64,000 nt of DNA from Alisma plantago-aquatica (GCA_963693085.1 OY856411.1:1347992550-1348056549), one strand, 5' to 3'; numbered from the stretch's first letter, positions 1-12,060 are shown. The notes: generated by a model from the sequence alone, not told the origin. Numbers and translations are program-made.

Positions 1-1150
1 CCAAATGCCAAGCATACTGATGTGGATAAATGATCAAATAGGTCATATATATTGGAACATTAAGAGACCCTTGATCTATCATCAAGTGTGAAGCGAAAGA
101 AATGGTTTATAAGAAATGCCTCTCGTCAGACTGTGAGATTTGGCATATGGATGTCAAAATCACATTCCTTAATTGGAATAAATAAAATGATGTGTACATG
201 ATACAACCTAATGGTTTTATAAATCCATTAATGCAAATAAAGTCTATAAGCTACAAAAGTCAATATGTAGATTGAAGCATGCATCTCAGAGTTGGAATCT
301 TCTATTTGACAAGACAGTCAAATGGTTTGCCTTGAGTCAGAATGAAGATGGAATCTATGATTACAAAATATTTAGTGGGAGCATATTTTATATTACACAT
401 AATGATGGGGAATAACGTCCTTATCCTACATATGTTAAAACATGACAAGGAAATTACCTTCATAGAGTTTAGGAAAAGTAGTTTATGTGATAGGGATCAA
501 GGTTTATAGAGATAGATTTGGAAAGTTTGTTGACCTAAGTAAAAGCACATACATTGGTATGATGTAGAAGGGTTCATCATGCAAGATTCAATGAGAGAAA
601 ACATGTCCATATTCCATAGAGTTAGTCTCTCAGGAGCCTAGTGTCCAAATTATTATGAAGAATAGGAACACATGGATAGATTCGATATGCATTCACAATT
701 GGATCCACCTTGAATGTAATGTTATGTACTTATCCTGTTATCTCATATTTATTGGACATCATGAGAAGATATCCAGTAATCTTATATGTATTGGACATGA
801 TGAGAGAATATCGAGTCATATCATATGTATTTGACATGATGAGAAGACACATATATACCTACCTAGCAATCTCATATGTATTGGACTTGATGAGAGGGTT
901 TATCCCAGATACCATTGAGTGTCATCGGACTACCATAAAGAACATCCTTAGGTGCTAGATAAGAACTTAAAGGACTGGTTCCTTGGTTGTGGTAATAAGG
1001 AAGAGTTGGATGTAAAGGGTTACACCCATGCAATCCTCCAAACTGACAAAATTATCACAATCTAAATTTATGTTTGACATTAAACGAGAAAGAGATTCTT
1101 GGGGCACATGCATCCAAAAAAAGGTTGCACACGCTATCACAAGTCACGAG
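1..1150 (+). pseudogene. Ty1/copia pol remnant (reverse transcriptase to RNase H)
   Basis: This is a decayed copia polyprotein that enters from the left edge. Recognisable pieces occur in copia order. Near 149-235 is the MDVK.TFLN segment followed by DVYMIQPNGFINP, the RT region just before the catalytic YVDD block. Around 730-745 is AMLCTYPV.SY, matching the family's AMLCTRPD.SYA. At 969-1035 is KDWFLGCGNKEELDVKGYTHA, the start of RNase H, where the catalytic Asp of YTDA has become His. Stops and frame changes are frequent, so it cannot encode protein. RNase H fades after about 1100 and no integrase is expected downstream in copia order. The family is sure; the lineage is not assigned. Confidence 0.8.
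737..904 (+). repeat. In-frame tandem repeat inside the copia remnant (4 units)
   Basis: Four consecutive units start at 737, 776, 815 and 866, giving periods of 39, 39 and 51 bp. Each encodes a variant of V-I-S-Y-V-L-D-M-M-R-R-Y, which resembles the single copia segment VSYALSMTSRYQ. The first three periods are multiples of three and the whole stretch stays open. The fourth unit carries a 12-bp insertion. The units differ by a few substitutions each, so the expansion is not recent. Confidence 0.75.
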
Positions 1151-1176
1151 GCCCAAGCTCTTAGTGTAGGTCAATT

Positions 1177-2455
1177 AAGATTTCTTAAAATAATTGGGAT
1201 TCATGAACCACATTCATGAGAAAATTAAAGGATCATGTTCATATAATATTTCTTTATAAAGGTTCATATTAATGAATAAGACTACACGATAAGATATGCA
1301 AGCAAGATAGTCATACTTGATAATATGGAATACAGTTGCATTTAAGGTTTCAAGTAGAAATATGCTATTGAGATTTCCTGGATATATTGAGATCTAAAAG
1401 CTAAGAAGTTATTTACATTTATTATAATGATTAAGATTTAAGAGTTAAGTACGATATAAGAATATACGTTTTGAATATGTTAAGCTAAGATTTAAGTTTT
1501 CAAGAAAAATATTTTATTAAGATCAGAATGTATTAAGAATTTAGTCCATGATAACATTTTAAGATTTAGATGTACTAAGTCATGATTAAGTCCCAATATA
1601 AGATTTTATTCATATACATGTATTAAGATTCAAGATATTAGTTCATTATAAGACTATAAGATCAAAATATATCAAGATTCATTTTAGGATCAAATTTAAT
1701 AAGATGAAATCATATTCTGGAGTTAGACACCAAGCCTTAGTGTAGGTCAACTCAAGAGACACATTTGATATTCTATGATTTTAATTAACATATGCAATTA
1801 AAGTTTTCATGCCTCCGTGATGGTGTTCTCTCATATACCCAATATCTCAAGTAGAGATATGTCATTAAGATTTCTTAAAATAACTGGGATTCATGAACCA
1901 CGTTCATGATAAAATTAAAGGATTGTGTTCATATAATATTTCTTAGTAAAGATTCATATTAATGAATAAGACTACAAGATAATATATGCAAGCAAAATAG
2001 TCATACTTACTTGATAATATAGAATAATGTTGCATTTAAGGTTTCAAGTAGAAATATGCTATTGAGATTTCCTGTATATATTGAGATTCAAAAACTAAGA
2101 AGTTATTTAAATTTCTTATAATGATTAAGATTTAAGAGTTAAGAGTTAAGTACGATATATTAATATAACTTTTGAATATGTTAAGCCAAGATTTAAGTTT
2201 TCAAGAAAAATCTATTAAGATCAGAATGTATTGAGAATTCAATCCATGATAACATTTTAAGATTTAGAAGTACTAAGTCATGATTAAGTTCCAACATAAG
2301 ATTTTATTCAAATACATGTATTAAGATTCAAGATATTAGTTCATTATAAGACTATAAGATCAAAATGTATCAAGATTCATTTAAGATTAGATTTAATAAT
2401 ATGAAATCATATTATGGAGTTAGACCCAAGCCTTTGTGCAGGTCAACTCAAGAGA
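1177..2455. repeat. Direct repeat pair of about 580 bp (1177-1768 and 1867-2455)
   Basis: The stretch beginning aagatttcttaaaataa at 1177 recurs at 1867, an offset of 690 bp. Both copies run through the same AT-rich text to a shared end, tggagttagac followed by gtaggtcaactcaagagac (about 1715-1768 and 2408-2455). Copies differ by scattered substitutions and small indels. A spacer of about 100 bp separates them. No coding potential is visible. It may be 3' non-coding or LTR sequence of the copia element to the left, but that is inference. Confidence 0.75.
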
Positions 2456-2665
2456 CATGACCCATGCCCTTTGTGCAAGTTATGTGCCCCGGGAACCCTA
2501 GTGTAGGCCAATGTAAGAGAGACATGAGTCAGGGCCTTTGTGCACGTCATGAGGCCCATGCCCATAGTGCAGGTCAATTCAGTTACATAGATGAGGCCCT
2601 ATGTGTAGGTTATGTGACCTAGGCACCTTAGTGCAGATCATGAGAACCAAGTACTAGAGTATAGG
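2440..2665. repeat. Degenerate short tandem array, GTGCAGGTCA-type
   Basis: The words gcccaagcc, tagtgcaggtca and gtcatgaggccc recur every 30-60 bp through this stretch, with variants such as tttgtgcaagttatg and tagtgtaggccaatg. Single units also flank the preceding direct repeat (near 1150-1172 and 1735-1757). The array is too degenerate for a firm unit length. No function is evident. Confidence 0.55.
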
Positions 2666-2679
2666 TCTCCAGAGAAAAA

Positions 2680-3143
2680 TGAGTAAAAGGATAAAAATTA
2701 AGTTAAATAAAGAAGAGATATTTATGTTTTAGATTTATACAAAGTTTGATGTTAGTTTCATGTTTATTATGTTCAATAATATTTTGTAATATCTAATTAC
2801 TTTAGTTTTGTATATATAGAATACTCATGGAACTTATGCTAACAATCATTTTTCCAATGCATGGTTGGGGATGAGATGTCCACATATGAGAGAAGGATCA
2901 GAGTAGATCCCAGAGAACAAGCACAAGGATAGAGCGTGACTCAATATGGTGGGGTGCCAACTATTAGATGATCCTTAAATTTATATACTAATATATATTT
3001 TTAATGTTTAGAGCTTTAGAGTAAAGATTGTGTCAATATGTTATGTTAGTTTTCCATGTTCCTTTTGTAAGAACAATTGTGCAAATGTTTTATATTTTTA
3101 GTTTGTGTGATTTATTATATTGTTGTTATGAATGCCAATTCTA
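2680..3143 (+). mobile_element. LTR-tail-like fragment related to the 49390-55696 element
   Basis: Two landmark strings, gcatggttgggg (2859-2870) and atggtggggtgcca (2946-2959), lie about 90 bp apart here. They occur in the same order and at similar spacing near 52038 and 52123 in the 5' LTR of the 49390-55696 element, with a weaker version near 55345-55450 in its 3' LTR. The rest is AT-rich and has diverged. It is probably an old LTR end of the same family; the boundaries are approximate. Confidence 0.4.
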
Positions 3144-4260
3144 TGTAATGCCCCCTTGAGTGCATGAGTTATGGATAACTCAGTGTTGCTTCCTCTATGT
3201 GCATGAGTGTGCTTAGGGAGGTTCAAACTTTATTTCATAATCACCATAGAATTCAAAATAAGGAAACATTTGAAACATGAAATAGAATTATATGTTAAAA
3301 GTAGTTCCATTGCGTTCAACTCTTTCTCATAACCAAAATCGATTATAGATTCACCTATTGTCAATATCAGATGTAGAAGATATGATCATGACAATAATTT
3401 TAGAGAGAGAGAGGCAAACCAAGGAGAGAGGGGGAATAAATGAGGTTGTTATAGTGTTTCTATAGTGTCATTAGAGCTTCTTGGTAGTGTAAAAGTGGTC
3501 AAAGAGAGAGGGGGCATGAGGGGCAAAACCAAGCGTATGATTGGCTTCATGGGAGTGAGAATAAGGTAAAGAGGATCTATTTATATCAAGGAAAAATTTA
3601 GATCTAGGGATGTTGGAGTCCAAAACCTCCATGGCAGCATATGGAGTGGAACTTCTCAAATCTTTGTGGAATTGATTGTATTCAGAGCAAAAAGAGGTGC
3701 ATTCTGGGTAGATTCTTGATGAGAAGCTCTTGGACCAAAAATTGTGGCAGACAGAGTTGAAACACGGGTGATTTGGGCCCCTACCCAGGAAGCACGTGGA
3801 ACCCTATCTACTTGAAGTAGGAGACCACCCTAGTCAGGACCTCACCTGGGTCGACCATGTTTGTGGCCCATTATGGGCTGGATCAGCCCAAATAGGAAAA
3901 TTGAAGGGGAAAAAGTCTAAAAAAGGCGATTCAAATGCAAACTTTGTGAATTTTTAGAGGGATCTAGAAAGTTTTTTTTGGGTTGAAATTTAGATAAGAG
4001 GCTTATCATAAGTTCTACAATATTCACAAACATTTTGGGATTAAACATATGAAGTTAGATATGAAAATGACACAAAGGAGTATCAAGTCAAATTCAATGT
4101 GTATTTCCATATACACTAGGTATAAATATGTATCAAATATCAAATTAAGAGTCACAAGCTTTTCAAACAATCTAATGATGATAAAGTGAAGTCTAAAATC
4201 AAGAATAAATGTATTATAATATATAATATTGGACATATTGAAACTCACTTTATCTCATTA
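3144..4260 (-). mobile_element. Candidate decayed LTR on the minus strand
   Basis: Read on the minus strand the stretch ends in GGGGGCATTACA at 3144, a typical gypsy LTR end. About 430 bp earlier it carries a good TATA box, ATATAAATAG (plus 3577-3586), followed by pyrimidine-rich leader-like sequence. The two bases after the end are followed by TGGCATTCATAA, a weak resemblance to an initiator-Met primer site. The opposite boundary near 4260 is a guess. There is no second copy in the window to confirm it, so this is an inference from signals only. Confidence 0.3.
3577..3586 (-). promoter_or_regulatory. TATA box on the minus strand
   Basis: The minus strand reads ATATAAATAG, close to the plant TATA consensus. 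It precedes a CT-rich, AG-poor stretch like the transcript start region of plant LTRs. It probably belongs to the candidate LTR around it. Confidence 0.35.
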
Positions 4261-6108
4261 GGTTTCACTTTGTTCTTACTCCAATTATTAACCTCTCATG
4301 GCCTTTTCAAAATTAGAATATTATCTTACTTCATGTGTCTTGATTGAGGGTTTCCCTCTCATCACTATAATGCAGAGACAAAGTAAGGAATAGAACAACA
4401 CTAAATTATCAAACAATGTGAACATGTTGTAGAAGAGGCACATATTATAGGCATGCAATCTCATGATTCTCCATTTCCTTCACTTGGTTATTGATGAATG
4501 ACATTGATACTAATTTTTATGCCTTAATTTACTATGCCTATTGATCCCACTTCAATATTTTGACCATAATTTATTCTTGTAGTTTTATTATTAGTGTCAG
4601 TAATTATTTTGATGCCATCTAGACTAAAAAAAGTACTTTAATGTAGAAATCACAAGATTTTTTTTAACTAGAACCAACACTGCCTTTGCCATCAACGATT
4701 GGGACTTAAGAATTCTAAGACAATATTCTTACAAAGGGATGCAACATTCACCCTCTAGCACACATTGTGTCCACCTCCAAGGGTTAGCTAAAATTTCCTA
4801 AAAGTAGACACGAAATGTCATCACTATTACATGTCATGCCCTACCTCAATGACGATAGTCGAGATCAACTCAAGCCAACACAATGTGCTATTCTCAAGCA
4901 TGGCATGCCTCACATTGGTAGACTCTGACCAAATTGACCACACCACTACATGATGTGTCTGAGTTAATAAAAAGATGTGCAATTTCATTAGTAGCCATTC
5001 AAATAATCATTGACGCGGTGTGTTGACCCCTCGACTTGTCGTGTTGAATGGTTACGGAGATCGACTCTTTGCTACTACTGAGAGGATATATTGTGTCTCA
5101 TCCTAGACACACACTGTTTAGATATTTTACTAGAAAAATATAAATTTTGAGGCAGTGATTGAGATAATCTATCTCGAATTTGGCTATAATCCAACTTTGA
5201 GAAATAAGAGGGAGGCAAATGAAGTATGATTCCACTCTAGAAGAGGCTGAAAGGAAGAAGAAGAAGGCCATGGGGCAGATGTCCTCTTCAAGCTAGATAA
5301 TCTTCTCGTGCATCTCCTTAGTAGAGGATCTCTCCTCTACTTGTTTTGTATTACAATTCACTTCACTTTCTCCATGGATCTTTTTAAAATCATGTGTCTC
5401 CTTTGAATATGGAATAGTATTCATTGTATTTAGTCATGTGATGAACAACTTTTTATAATTGTATAATTTCCTTAAGTATTTATCTAATTAATGATAATTG
5501 CTTATAGGAATCTATGTCCAAGGTTCCTAACAACCTCTTATTCTGTATACCCACAAGGGATACAAATATAGTGAAGGATAATTAGAGCTTTAACTAAAAA
5601 CTACATGGAAATGAGTTTGAATACTACATTATAGTCTCCTTGTGCAAGTAATGAAGGGTTATGTATGATTATTTTGAAGGAATTTAGAACATAGTGTCAT
5701 ATGATAGAATGTTAATTGGAAGATGACAATTTAGTTGCCGAGGGATTTATAGATGGAATTCATTAATCACAATGTGGTGTGGGATATGGACAAAGAGAGA
5801 ATTCAATCTATTTTGTGTGAACATGTGATTAATATGTGTCATAGCACTAAATGCATTTTTCTTCAATTGATTACTTGTGAGATATGTCATGAAAAGGTTT
5901 AGTTAACTTAGATTTAATCAAACAAATAATTTTCTTCTTGAATTGTGTGGTTGATTAAATCAATTATGTTTTTCGTATGGCATTGGATTCCCATGGTGAT
6001 GACCTGAAATAATATTATTGTTAACCCATAATATTGTGGGCCTCAAGTGTGTAATTTAGGTTTTTGTTATGGATTTCATGCACACCCCTCACAAGGAAGC
6101 ATCATTTC
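4261..6108. other. Unassigned AT-rich stretch upstream of the Athila-type PBS
   Basis: No reading frame or clear repeat was recognised. By position, the right part (roughly 4700-6092) would be the 5' LTR of the Athila-type element whose primer site starts at 6109. The sequence just before the primer site, cccctcaca near 6086-6094, could be the LTR end. I cannot place the LTR start. Confidence 0.3.
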
Positions 6109-6126
6109 TGGCAACAATCCCAGGGA
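6109..6126 (+). other. Decayed primer-binding site of the Athila-type element
   Basis: The sequence TGGCAACAATCCCAGGGA begins with the universal TGG and lies about 220 bp before the gag remnant. From memory of the family, Athila elements often use a tRNA-Asp site (TGGCGCCGTTGCCGGGGA); the two agree at 12 of 18 positions. A closely related string occupies the equivalent position of the second Athila-type element (plus 48517-48538, minus strand), which supports the call. Confidence 0.5.
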
Positions 6127-6346
6127 GCATATTATTTTTGTGAATTTAAACTTAGAATACTTTAATTGACTGTGTAAATTCATATGAAAATTTTCCTACA
6201 TATGTTATTTTTTGCATTTCATAAAAATTCTTTGGGAACTAAACTCTTATCTTTGTTCATCGAGAACCATGGATGGTTCACAAATAGTGTACTTGTGATT
6301 TTTTTTATTTGATCCTCGACAACCTTAAGGTTGTGCTAACCAATAG

Positions 6347-7900
6347 GTGATTATGAGCAAGGAGAAAGAAGCAAAAAAATGGAAGATATATGTCATTTCT
6401 ATAACAACCATGAAAGTTGAGAGAGCATTGCTTGACTACACCTCCCCTCATCATAATGGGGTATCTAGTTCAAACAAATATGACAAAAAAAATTATGTTG
6501 CTTTATTCATATTAGACACAAGTCTAATTGATGTCATGCAATAGAATCAATTTCCACCCTTAGATAATGCATCTTTGAATTTTCATGTGAAGAACTTCCT
6601 CGAGCTATGTGACATTGTAAAGATTGATGGGATGATGGATGATGATGGGATATGTATCTTACTATTCCCATTCACATTGCAACCCTAAGCCAAGAAATGG
6701 ATACAACACATGGATAAAGGATATATTCAAATCCAAAATGTCTTACAACAAACTTCTTATAGAAGTTCTTTCCTCCTATAAGACCAGTGAGAATCTAAAG
6801 AAAGTGTCTACCTTTGAGCAACAACCTGGAGATACACTAAATGTTTCTATCAAGAGATACAAAGAGTTAATATAAAGGTGTCCATGCCATACCTGTCAGA
6901 GTGGACACAAGTGAGCACCTTCTATGAAGGCCTATGACCTGAGACAACCTCCATAATTGATACAATCGTCAGAGGATGTTTCTTGACAAAGAATGCAAGT
7001 GAATGCAAGAAATTGATTGAAATCATGTTCGAGAAGCAATCTGCTAGGTGGAGAGATCATGGGATCCACAACCATGATATGGACGCCATCTCAGCTCTCA
7101 ATAATAACCGTATGAAGAAACTAAGTTTTATAATTGTCAATTGAGTACCCCAATTCATGGACTGCAACTTTGCAATGGCCTCATCATAATATAAATGGCA
7201 ACACTCCACCAACTAGATGTACTGAATAGAATTTCAAGTTTGTTGAGAAGCACCCAAGAAATAATCCTTTTTCAAATAACTATAATCTATCTTGGAGTAA
7301 TCATCCCAAATTTAGCTAGAAGGACAATGACCAACAACATCCACACCTAATATACCAATATAACTAAGAAAAAGTCAACTCGAGAGGAGTGACCATCTTG
7401 AAGGAGTTATCTTCAAGTTCATGAATGAGGCTTCACACATACAAAATCAAGCCCAATCAATCAAGGGACTTGAGCATCAAATGGGGCATCTAGATTCAAA
7501 TACTAGAAAACTAAAGACCAATATGAGGGGGAACTCCTAGAAACATTGGGGTGAGCCCTTGTGAGCATGTGAAATCCATAAGGGTCAACTACATGAACCA
7601 AGTTTTTGAGCATGGAGAGCCAAAGAAACAAGCTATGAAGGCGATCCCACCACATGTTTTTACAAAACCCTTTATACACATAGATACACACCAATCAACA
7701 ATTAGAAAAGAAAAGACAACAAAATAGGGCTAGAAGAAAAGACATTACATCCATATGTGCCACTTATTTTGAGGAACAATCCAATGCAACCACCTATGCA
7801 ACCTCCTACAACTATTATCCAAGAAGAGAAGATGGAAGAAGAGTTGATTCTAGAGATCAAGTCGGGGGAGTTAAATTGATGGAGAAAATAAGGATGAGCT
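6347..7900 (+). pseudogene. Athila/Tat-type gypsy gag remnant
   Basis: Gag is the structural protein that forms the retrotransposon particle. Pieces in Athila/Tat order are visible. Near 6575-6660 is LNFHVKNFLELCD with IVKIDG, followed by LLFPFTLQP and AKKWI (family: FELCDTVKI, LFPFSL, AKxWL). Around 6890-6960 is EWTQVSTFYEGL; after it come IIDTIVRGCFLTKNASE and LIEIMFE (family: FYNGL, DAAAGG, ktxeEA, liExma). Near 7395-7500 is FKFMNEA with IKGLEHQMGHLD, the C-terminal LExQMGQL block. In-frame stops (for example the tag after 6540 and several from 7140 on) and frame changes break it. No protease follows; the remnant stops where the LTR at 8112 begins. Confidence 0.8.
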
Positions 7901-7926
7901 TTAAGGCATGGTGCTTGCACCCAATG

Positions 7927-8007
7927 TAAGCATTTGAACTCTATCACACCTTCATACCAAGCATCACAATCATAAGCATTTGAAATCTATCACACCTTCC
8001 TACCAAG
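7927..8007. repeat. Short tandem duplication (2 units, period 46 bp)
   Basis: The string taagcatttgaa followed by tctatcacacctt and taccaag begins at 7927 and again at 7973. The two units differ at a few positions. It sits in the leader region left of the minus-strand LTR. Confidence 0.6.
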
Positions 8008-8535
8008 TAGCCCCGTCCAAGGTGTTTGTACATTTTGGTTGATATATGAAATGGTGTTTCCCTACTACATTATGAGACTAAGGAGCTACATTAATGTTAT
8101 GATACTAAAGATTACATACTCTCAAACATACAAAGTTTCCATTTCATTTTCAAGGAAATGTCACAAATATGATAATTATTGCATACAAAAATAATACCAT
8201 TCAACCAATAAAGGATAAAATATAATTTTCATGTCTCAATTTCTGTAATAAAAGTTAAAATTCGAACTAAGATAGTACATGGTTCATGTAAACAAATAGT
8301 AAAACTAAACTAATTATTCTACAATAGTTGGCACCCAACTAGGTTGAGTTTTTGGAATCCTTGAGCTAATCCTTAATCTATATGCCAGATGAATCTATCC
8401 TCATAGTTTCTTCTCACTTGCATATATTGCATCCCCAGCCATGCTCAAACCATTTAGTTGGACTTTTTATTAACATCAGACAAAATATACTTTGAAAGAA
8501 AACATTCAACGTTATTAACCAATAGTGATATCTTA

Positions 8536-8545
8536 CTTATATAAG
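8536..8545 (-). promoter_or_regulatory. TATA box of LTR copy 1
   Basis: CTTATATAAG is palindromic, so strand is set by context. On the minus strand it follows the tandem array by fewer than ten bases, as a U3 promoter would. The same ten bases occur in copy 2 at 12044-12053. Confidence 0.55.
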
Positions 8546-8552
8546 AATCCTC

Positions 8553-8707
8553 AAGTTTGTAGTGAAGTGCCTCTTTACACTAAAGTGCCTCTTAGATTTT
8601 CCCATAAGAGCCTCTTTGGTTTCACTGGAATGCCTCTTCAATTGCACCTAAGTTCCTCTTGCTTTACTGGTGAAGTGCCTCTTATTTTTCTACAAAGAGC
8701 CTCTTAT
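8553..8707 (-). repeat. Seven-unit U3 tandem array, copy 1
   Basis: On the minus strand units of about 20-25 bp read AAGAGGCACTT followed by a variable TGCAA-type tail. Seven can be counted here, ending next to the TATA box. The core is conserved (variants AAGAGGCTCTT, AAGAGGAACTT, AAGAGGCATTC) while the tails drift. Position directly upstream of TATA suggests a transcriptional enhancer of the LTR; that role is inferred. Confidence 0.8.
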
Positions 8708-10388
8708 CAAGGATCTTATATAAGGTTCATTATCTTAATATTATTCTTAAAATTCCTTAAACCTTATTTTAAAATCTTATTTTTAAACTGCATGTAAAGT
8801 GATATAATGACTCTTGAAATAGAAAGAATATATAGTTACTTCGTTCATCTAATAACTCTTATATCTATAAAATAATATGAAGCATAACCAACACAATCAT
8901 ATAATGATATGTACATCTTACACAATAACATATACCAATTCATTAATCATGTTCAAAATGCATGGACCACTTACTTTTCTTGGAGTAATTCCTAACAAAT
9001 CTTTTGGGATTAATGAAACCCTAGTTACCATGTTCAATAAACTAACAATCATTAATGTACGATATTCAAACTATTTTTTAGGGTTTCAAGGTTCTTTGAT
9101 AAATTCGGGAAACTCGTGGTCAAAATATGATAAAAAATTGGGATAACATTATTTCTTTATTGCTTTTCAATTGGTTAACTGCAAGTATATTTCTAGAACT
9201 ATATGAATTTTTGATGACTTCTCAAGGTCTATATCAATCAGAATATAGATAAACCATTTTTGGATTCTATTGCAAAACTTAGAAAACAATTTAAATCATG
9301 TCTTAAAGATACTGTATTTTCCTTAACTGATGTATCAATCAAAACCCATATTATAGGGTTTATTGGTCAAAGGACCCATCAAACTTGTGCATTAAAAACC
9401 AATTAAGGAGACAAAACATCGATTTTGCCCATGTGGGTGTGACTATGATACCAACTTCTCAGTGGAAAAACTAGGGAAATGACAACCTGAGATCTACATT
9501 CTCATATCAGAAGACAAACACAACTTTACCATAGTTACTATCATAAAACCAAAACTCATGACCTTCAAGACAATCTTGAAAAACACAAGAAGCTAATCAT
9601 GAAATCGTCATATTCATCTTAGCCAAACTCAGAAAACCCAAATGTGGTTTGAGATGTGACCATGAGCATCTAGAATACCCTCCCCCATGGATGGCGAGGA
9701 GGTGAAGAAGTAAAACAAATATTGAGTGAAACATCAACAAAACCCACAACTCTAGGTGCTTTCTGAGGACTGAGTAAAGTCATTTATGGAAAGAAAATGA
9801 AAACCATAGTTTGATAACAACACATAACCAATCAGTTTGCATTAACAAAGCATGTGGTAAAAAAGAGGGAAATTTCGGAGAATATTCTTGAAAATCTTCG
9901 CATGCAAGCAATGAACATACCCAAATCCATGAGTCCGCTTCCAAGGTCATTTACTATGAGGAAAACCCTTGGTCACTGGTAGACCAATGGAGGTTTGAGC
10001 CTAGGTGTCATCATGATAGTTGAGGGGATTTGGTTGATTCCAATGAGTTGATGAGGGTTTGTAGATCATTTCGATGGCCAATTTATATATCTCATATTTA
10101 GGGATTGTGAGGGGATTTGTTGGGATAGAGTTCTAAAGGAAAACAATGAGTCACGTGTTGTTTGGGAATCATGGTGGTTGAAACCTATCTAAGCTAGGGC
10201 TCACCGAATTAGTACCTCAAGTGGAGGATAGGTCAGTGTGAGGGGGCATTCGTTGTAAAAGAATATATGGGTTGAGGGTGGATAATGTACCGCCCAGTCC
10301 TGAATGCCCTGGGAGTCAGGTGAGGGAGACAAACCAAAAATCCCAACTGCTTCTAGATCTAACAGTTTGATTCAACTAAGTCTCTCGA

Positions 10389-11572
10389 AAGGGAAAATAC
10401 ATTTACCTTAGGCATTAATTAGGGCTATCTTCCAATATATTTTATTTTCTTTCTACTTTTAATTGAGATAAGTAGGATTTCTCAAAATTACCCACACTTG
10501 GTTGGCTAGCATTTGGGGAAAGAAATTTGAACATCAACATAGACTTTTGTTTTAAAGTCACAATTATCTAAATATAATTAATGAATAGGACCAATTTCAT
10601 TATCCAAAATTATTTAAAACAATTATAGTTTCAAATTTAAAGGTAAGAAAGCTATTATCACATTAACTCATATAAATTGTATTGGAACATGTTATTGACA
10701 TAATAGGGTAGATTTCACTTTTATCCATTATGTGTTACTTATTAATAATTAGGTATGTAGTTTGTATAGATATACATTTAGGATCTAGTTTTAATTTATT
10801 TGATAATTACTAAATTTTGAGGATGCTACAATTATATTCAACTTATAAAAATACTATCCTCTATATGTTCATGGTAGTACCCATCATCGGGTTTAACTTA
10901 AACTTTTTTCTAATTTGCAATACATATCATGTATTTCTAACTGACCAAAATTGGGCTTGAAATGATGTAATACCTTTCTTAGTTAACTTCATCCTCAACT
11001 TAATCCTCAAAGTTTGAATCTCTACTATCCAATCACATTAGGTTTAAGTGTCTACCTAACTAAGGTCTTTTATATCAACTCTATTTGTAGCACCTCCTCG
11101 ACTTGTACAGACTGGGCAACAATCTAAAGGTGTGAGAACTCATCATGCTACTCTTCAAGATCTTATTAGCATACATGTCCCACACCACATATTCCAGCAA
11201 GAAGAAGAATACATGCACAATAAGTCCTTTTTTGTGCTCTTGACATTTCATCTGGAATTCTCAACTAGTTGTCCATAACCATTAAGAAGAGGAAAATACA
11301 TGTCACTATATAGGATATATTTAATACAAAGAATCCAAATTAGGTAAATCATATCCCTAACGCATATGCCCATACATAAATGTCTAGACTTTTATTTACT
11401 TTCGGGATCCTACCACTATAAGTTCCTCAAATAAAAGGGGTACTCATTCTAACTCATTGGTTTCACCTCCTCTATCCATATGTTTTCCATCATCTAGGAG
11501 AGACCTATAAGCTATTTGGGAAATAATGAGAAATGTCTTATAGATAACTATATTTTTTGATCTAATACCAGA
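10389..11572 (-). mobile_element. Internal (leader) remnant next to LTR copy 2
   Basis: Read leftward from LTR copy 2, this is the untranslated leader after the primer site. It is AT-rich and without recognisable coding sequence. I see no polypurine tract on its left side, so it does not look like a complete element bounded by the two LTR copies. More likely each LTR belongs to a separate truncated insertion. Confidence 0.4.
11559..11570 (-). other. Primer-binding site, initiator-Met type, decayed
   Basis: The minus strand reads TGGTATTAGATC, agreeing with TGGTATCAGAGC at 10 of 12 positions. It lies two bases after the minus-strand LTR end (GGGATGTTATAA), the same spacing as in the intact Tekay element at 31574-31577. 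Confidence 0.65.
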
Positions 11573-12043
11573 TTATAACATCCCACTTTCTCAAACATAC
11601 CTATCACTGAGCAGGAGCAAAATTCCCATTTCATTTTCAAGGGGATGTCAATGATATGATGATCATTGCATTAAAATATAATTTCCAACCAAGACCTAAT
11701 AACATTACACTTATTATTTTTCAAGTTCCATAATGAAACATAGACTTTAAACTATGATATAAATGGATCACATAGAAATGGAAACTAAAATAATTATTCT
11801 AGAGTAGTTGGACCCTTAGTAGGTTGAGTCTTTCAAAATCCTTGAGCTAATACCTTAGATGTACACCATACATCTCTATGCTTGTTGTCGCTCCTCGCCT
11901 ATGGATATTATGTTCTCGACCATGCTTAAACTAATTAGTAAGTGTAATTAAACATTTGATCACATCAAATAAATATACTATGAAAGAAAATATGTAACAT
12001 TGTAAACATAAAAAATTATCTCTTAACATTATCTTTTATTTTA

Positions 12044-12053
12044 CTTATATAAG
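12044..12053 (-). promoter_or_regulatory. TATA box of LTR copy 2
   Basis: CTTATATAAG, identical to copy 1 and in the same place relative to the tandem array. Read on the minus strand it lies about 470 bp before the LTR end. Confidence 0.55.
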
Positions 12054-12060
12054 AATCCTC

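Larger units (their letters stand above)
8112..10388 (-). mobile_element. Gypsy LTR, copy 1 of a pair (minus strand)
   Basis: This 2.3-kb block is collinear with 11573-13780. Shared landmarks include ccatttcattttcaagg (8138 and 11626), cttgagctaat (8360 and 11840), the tandem array beside a TATA box, and the ends near gtttgattc followed by aagtctct. Orientation is minus. Beyond its minus-strand 3' end (left, plus about 8098-8108) lies TTAGTATCATAA, a decayed form of the initiator-Met site TGGTATCAGAGC at the same two-base spacing as in copy 2. So it looks like the 5' LTR of an element whose interior lay to the left. No open frame is meaningful inside it. Confidence 0.7.
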
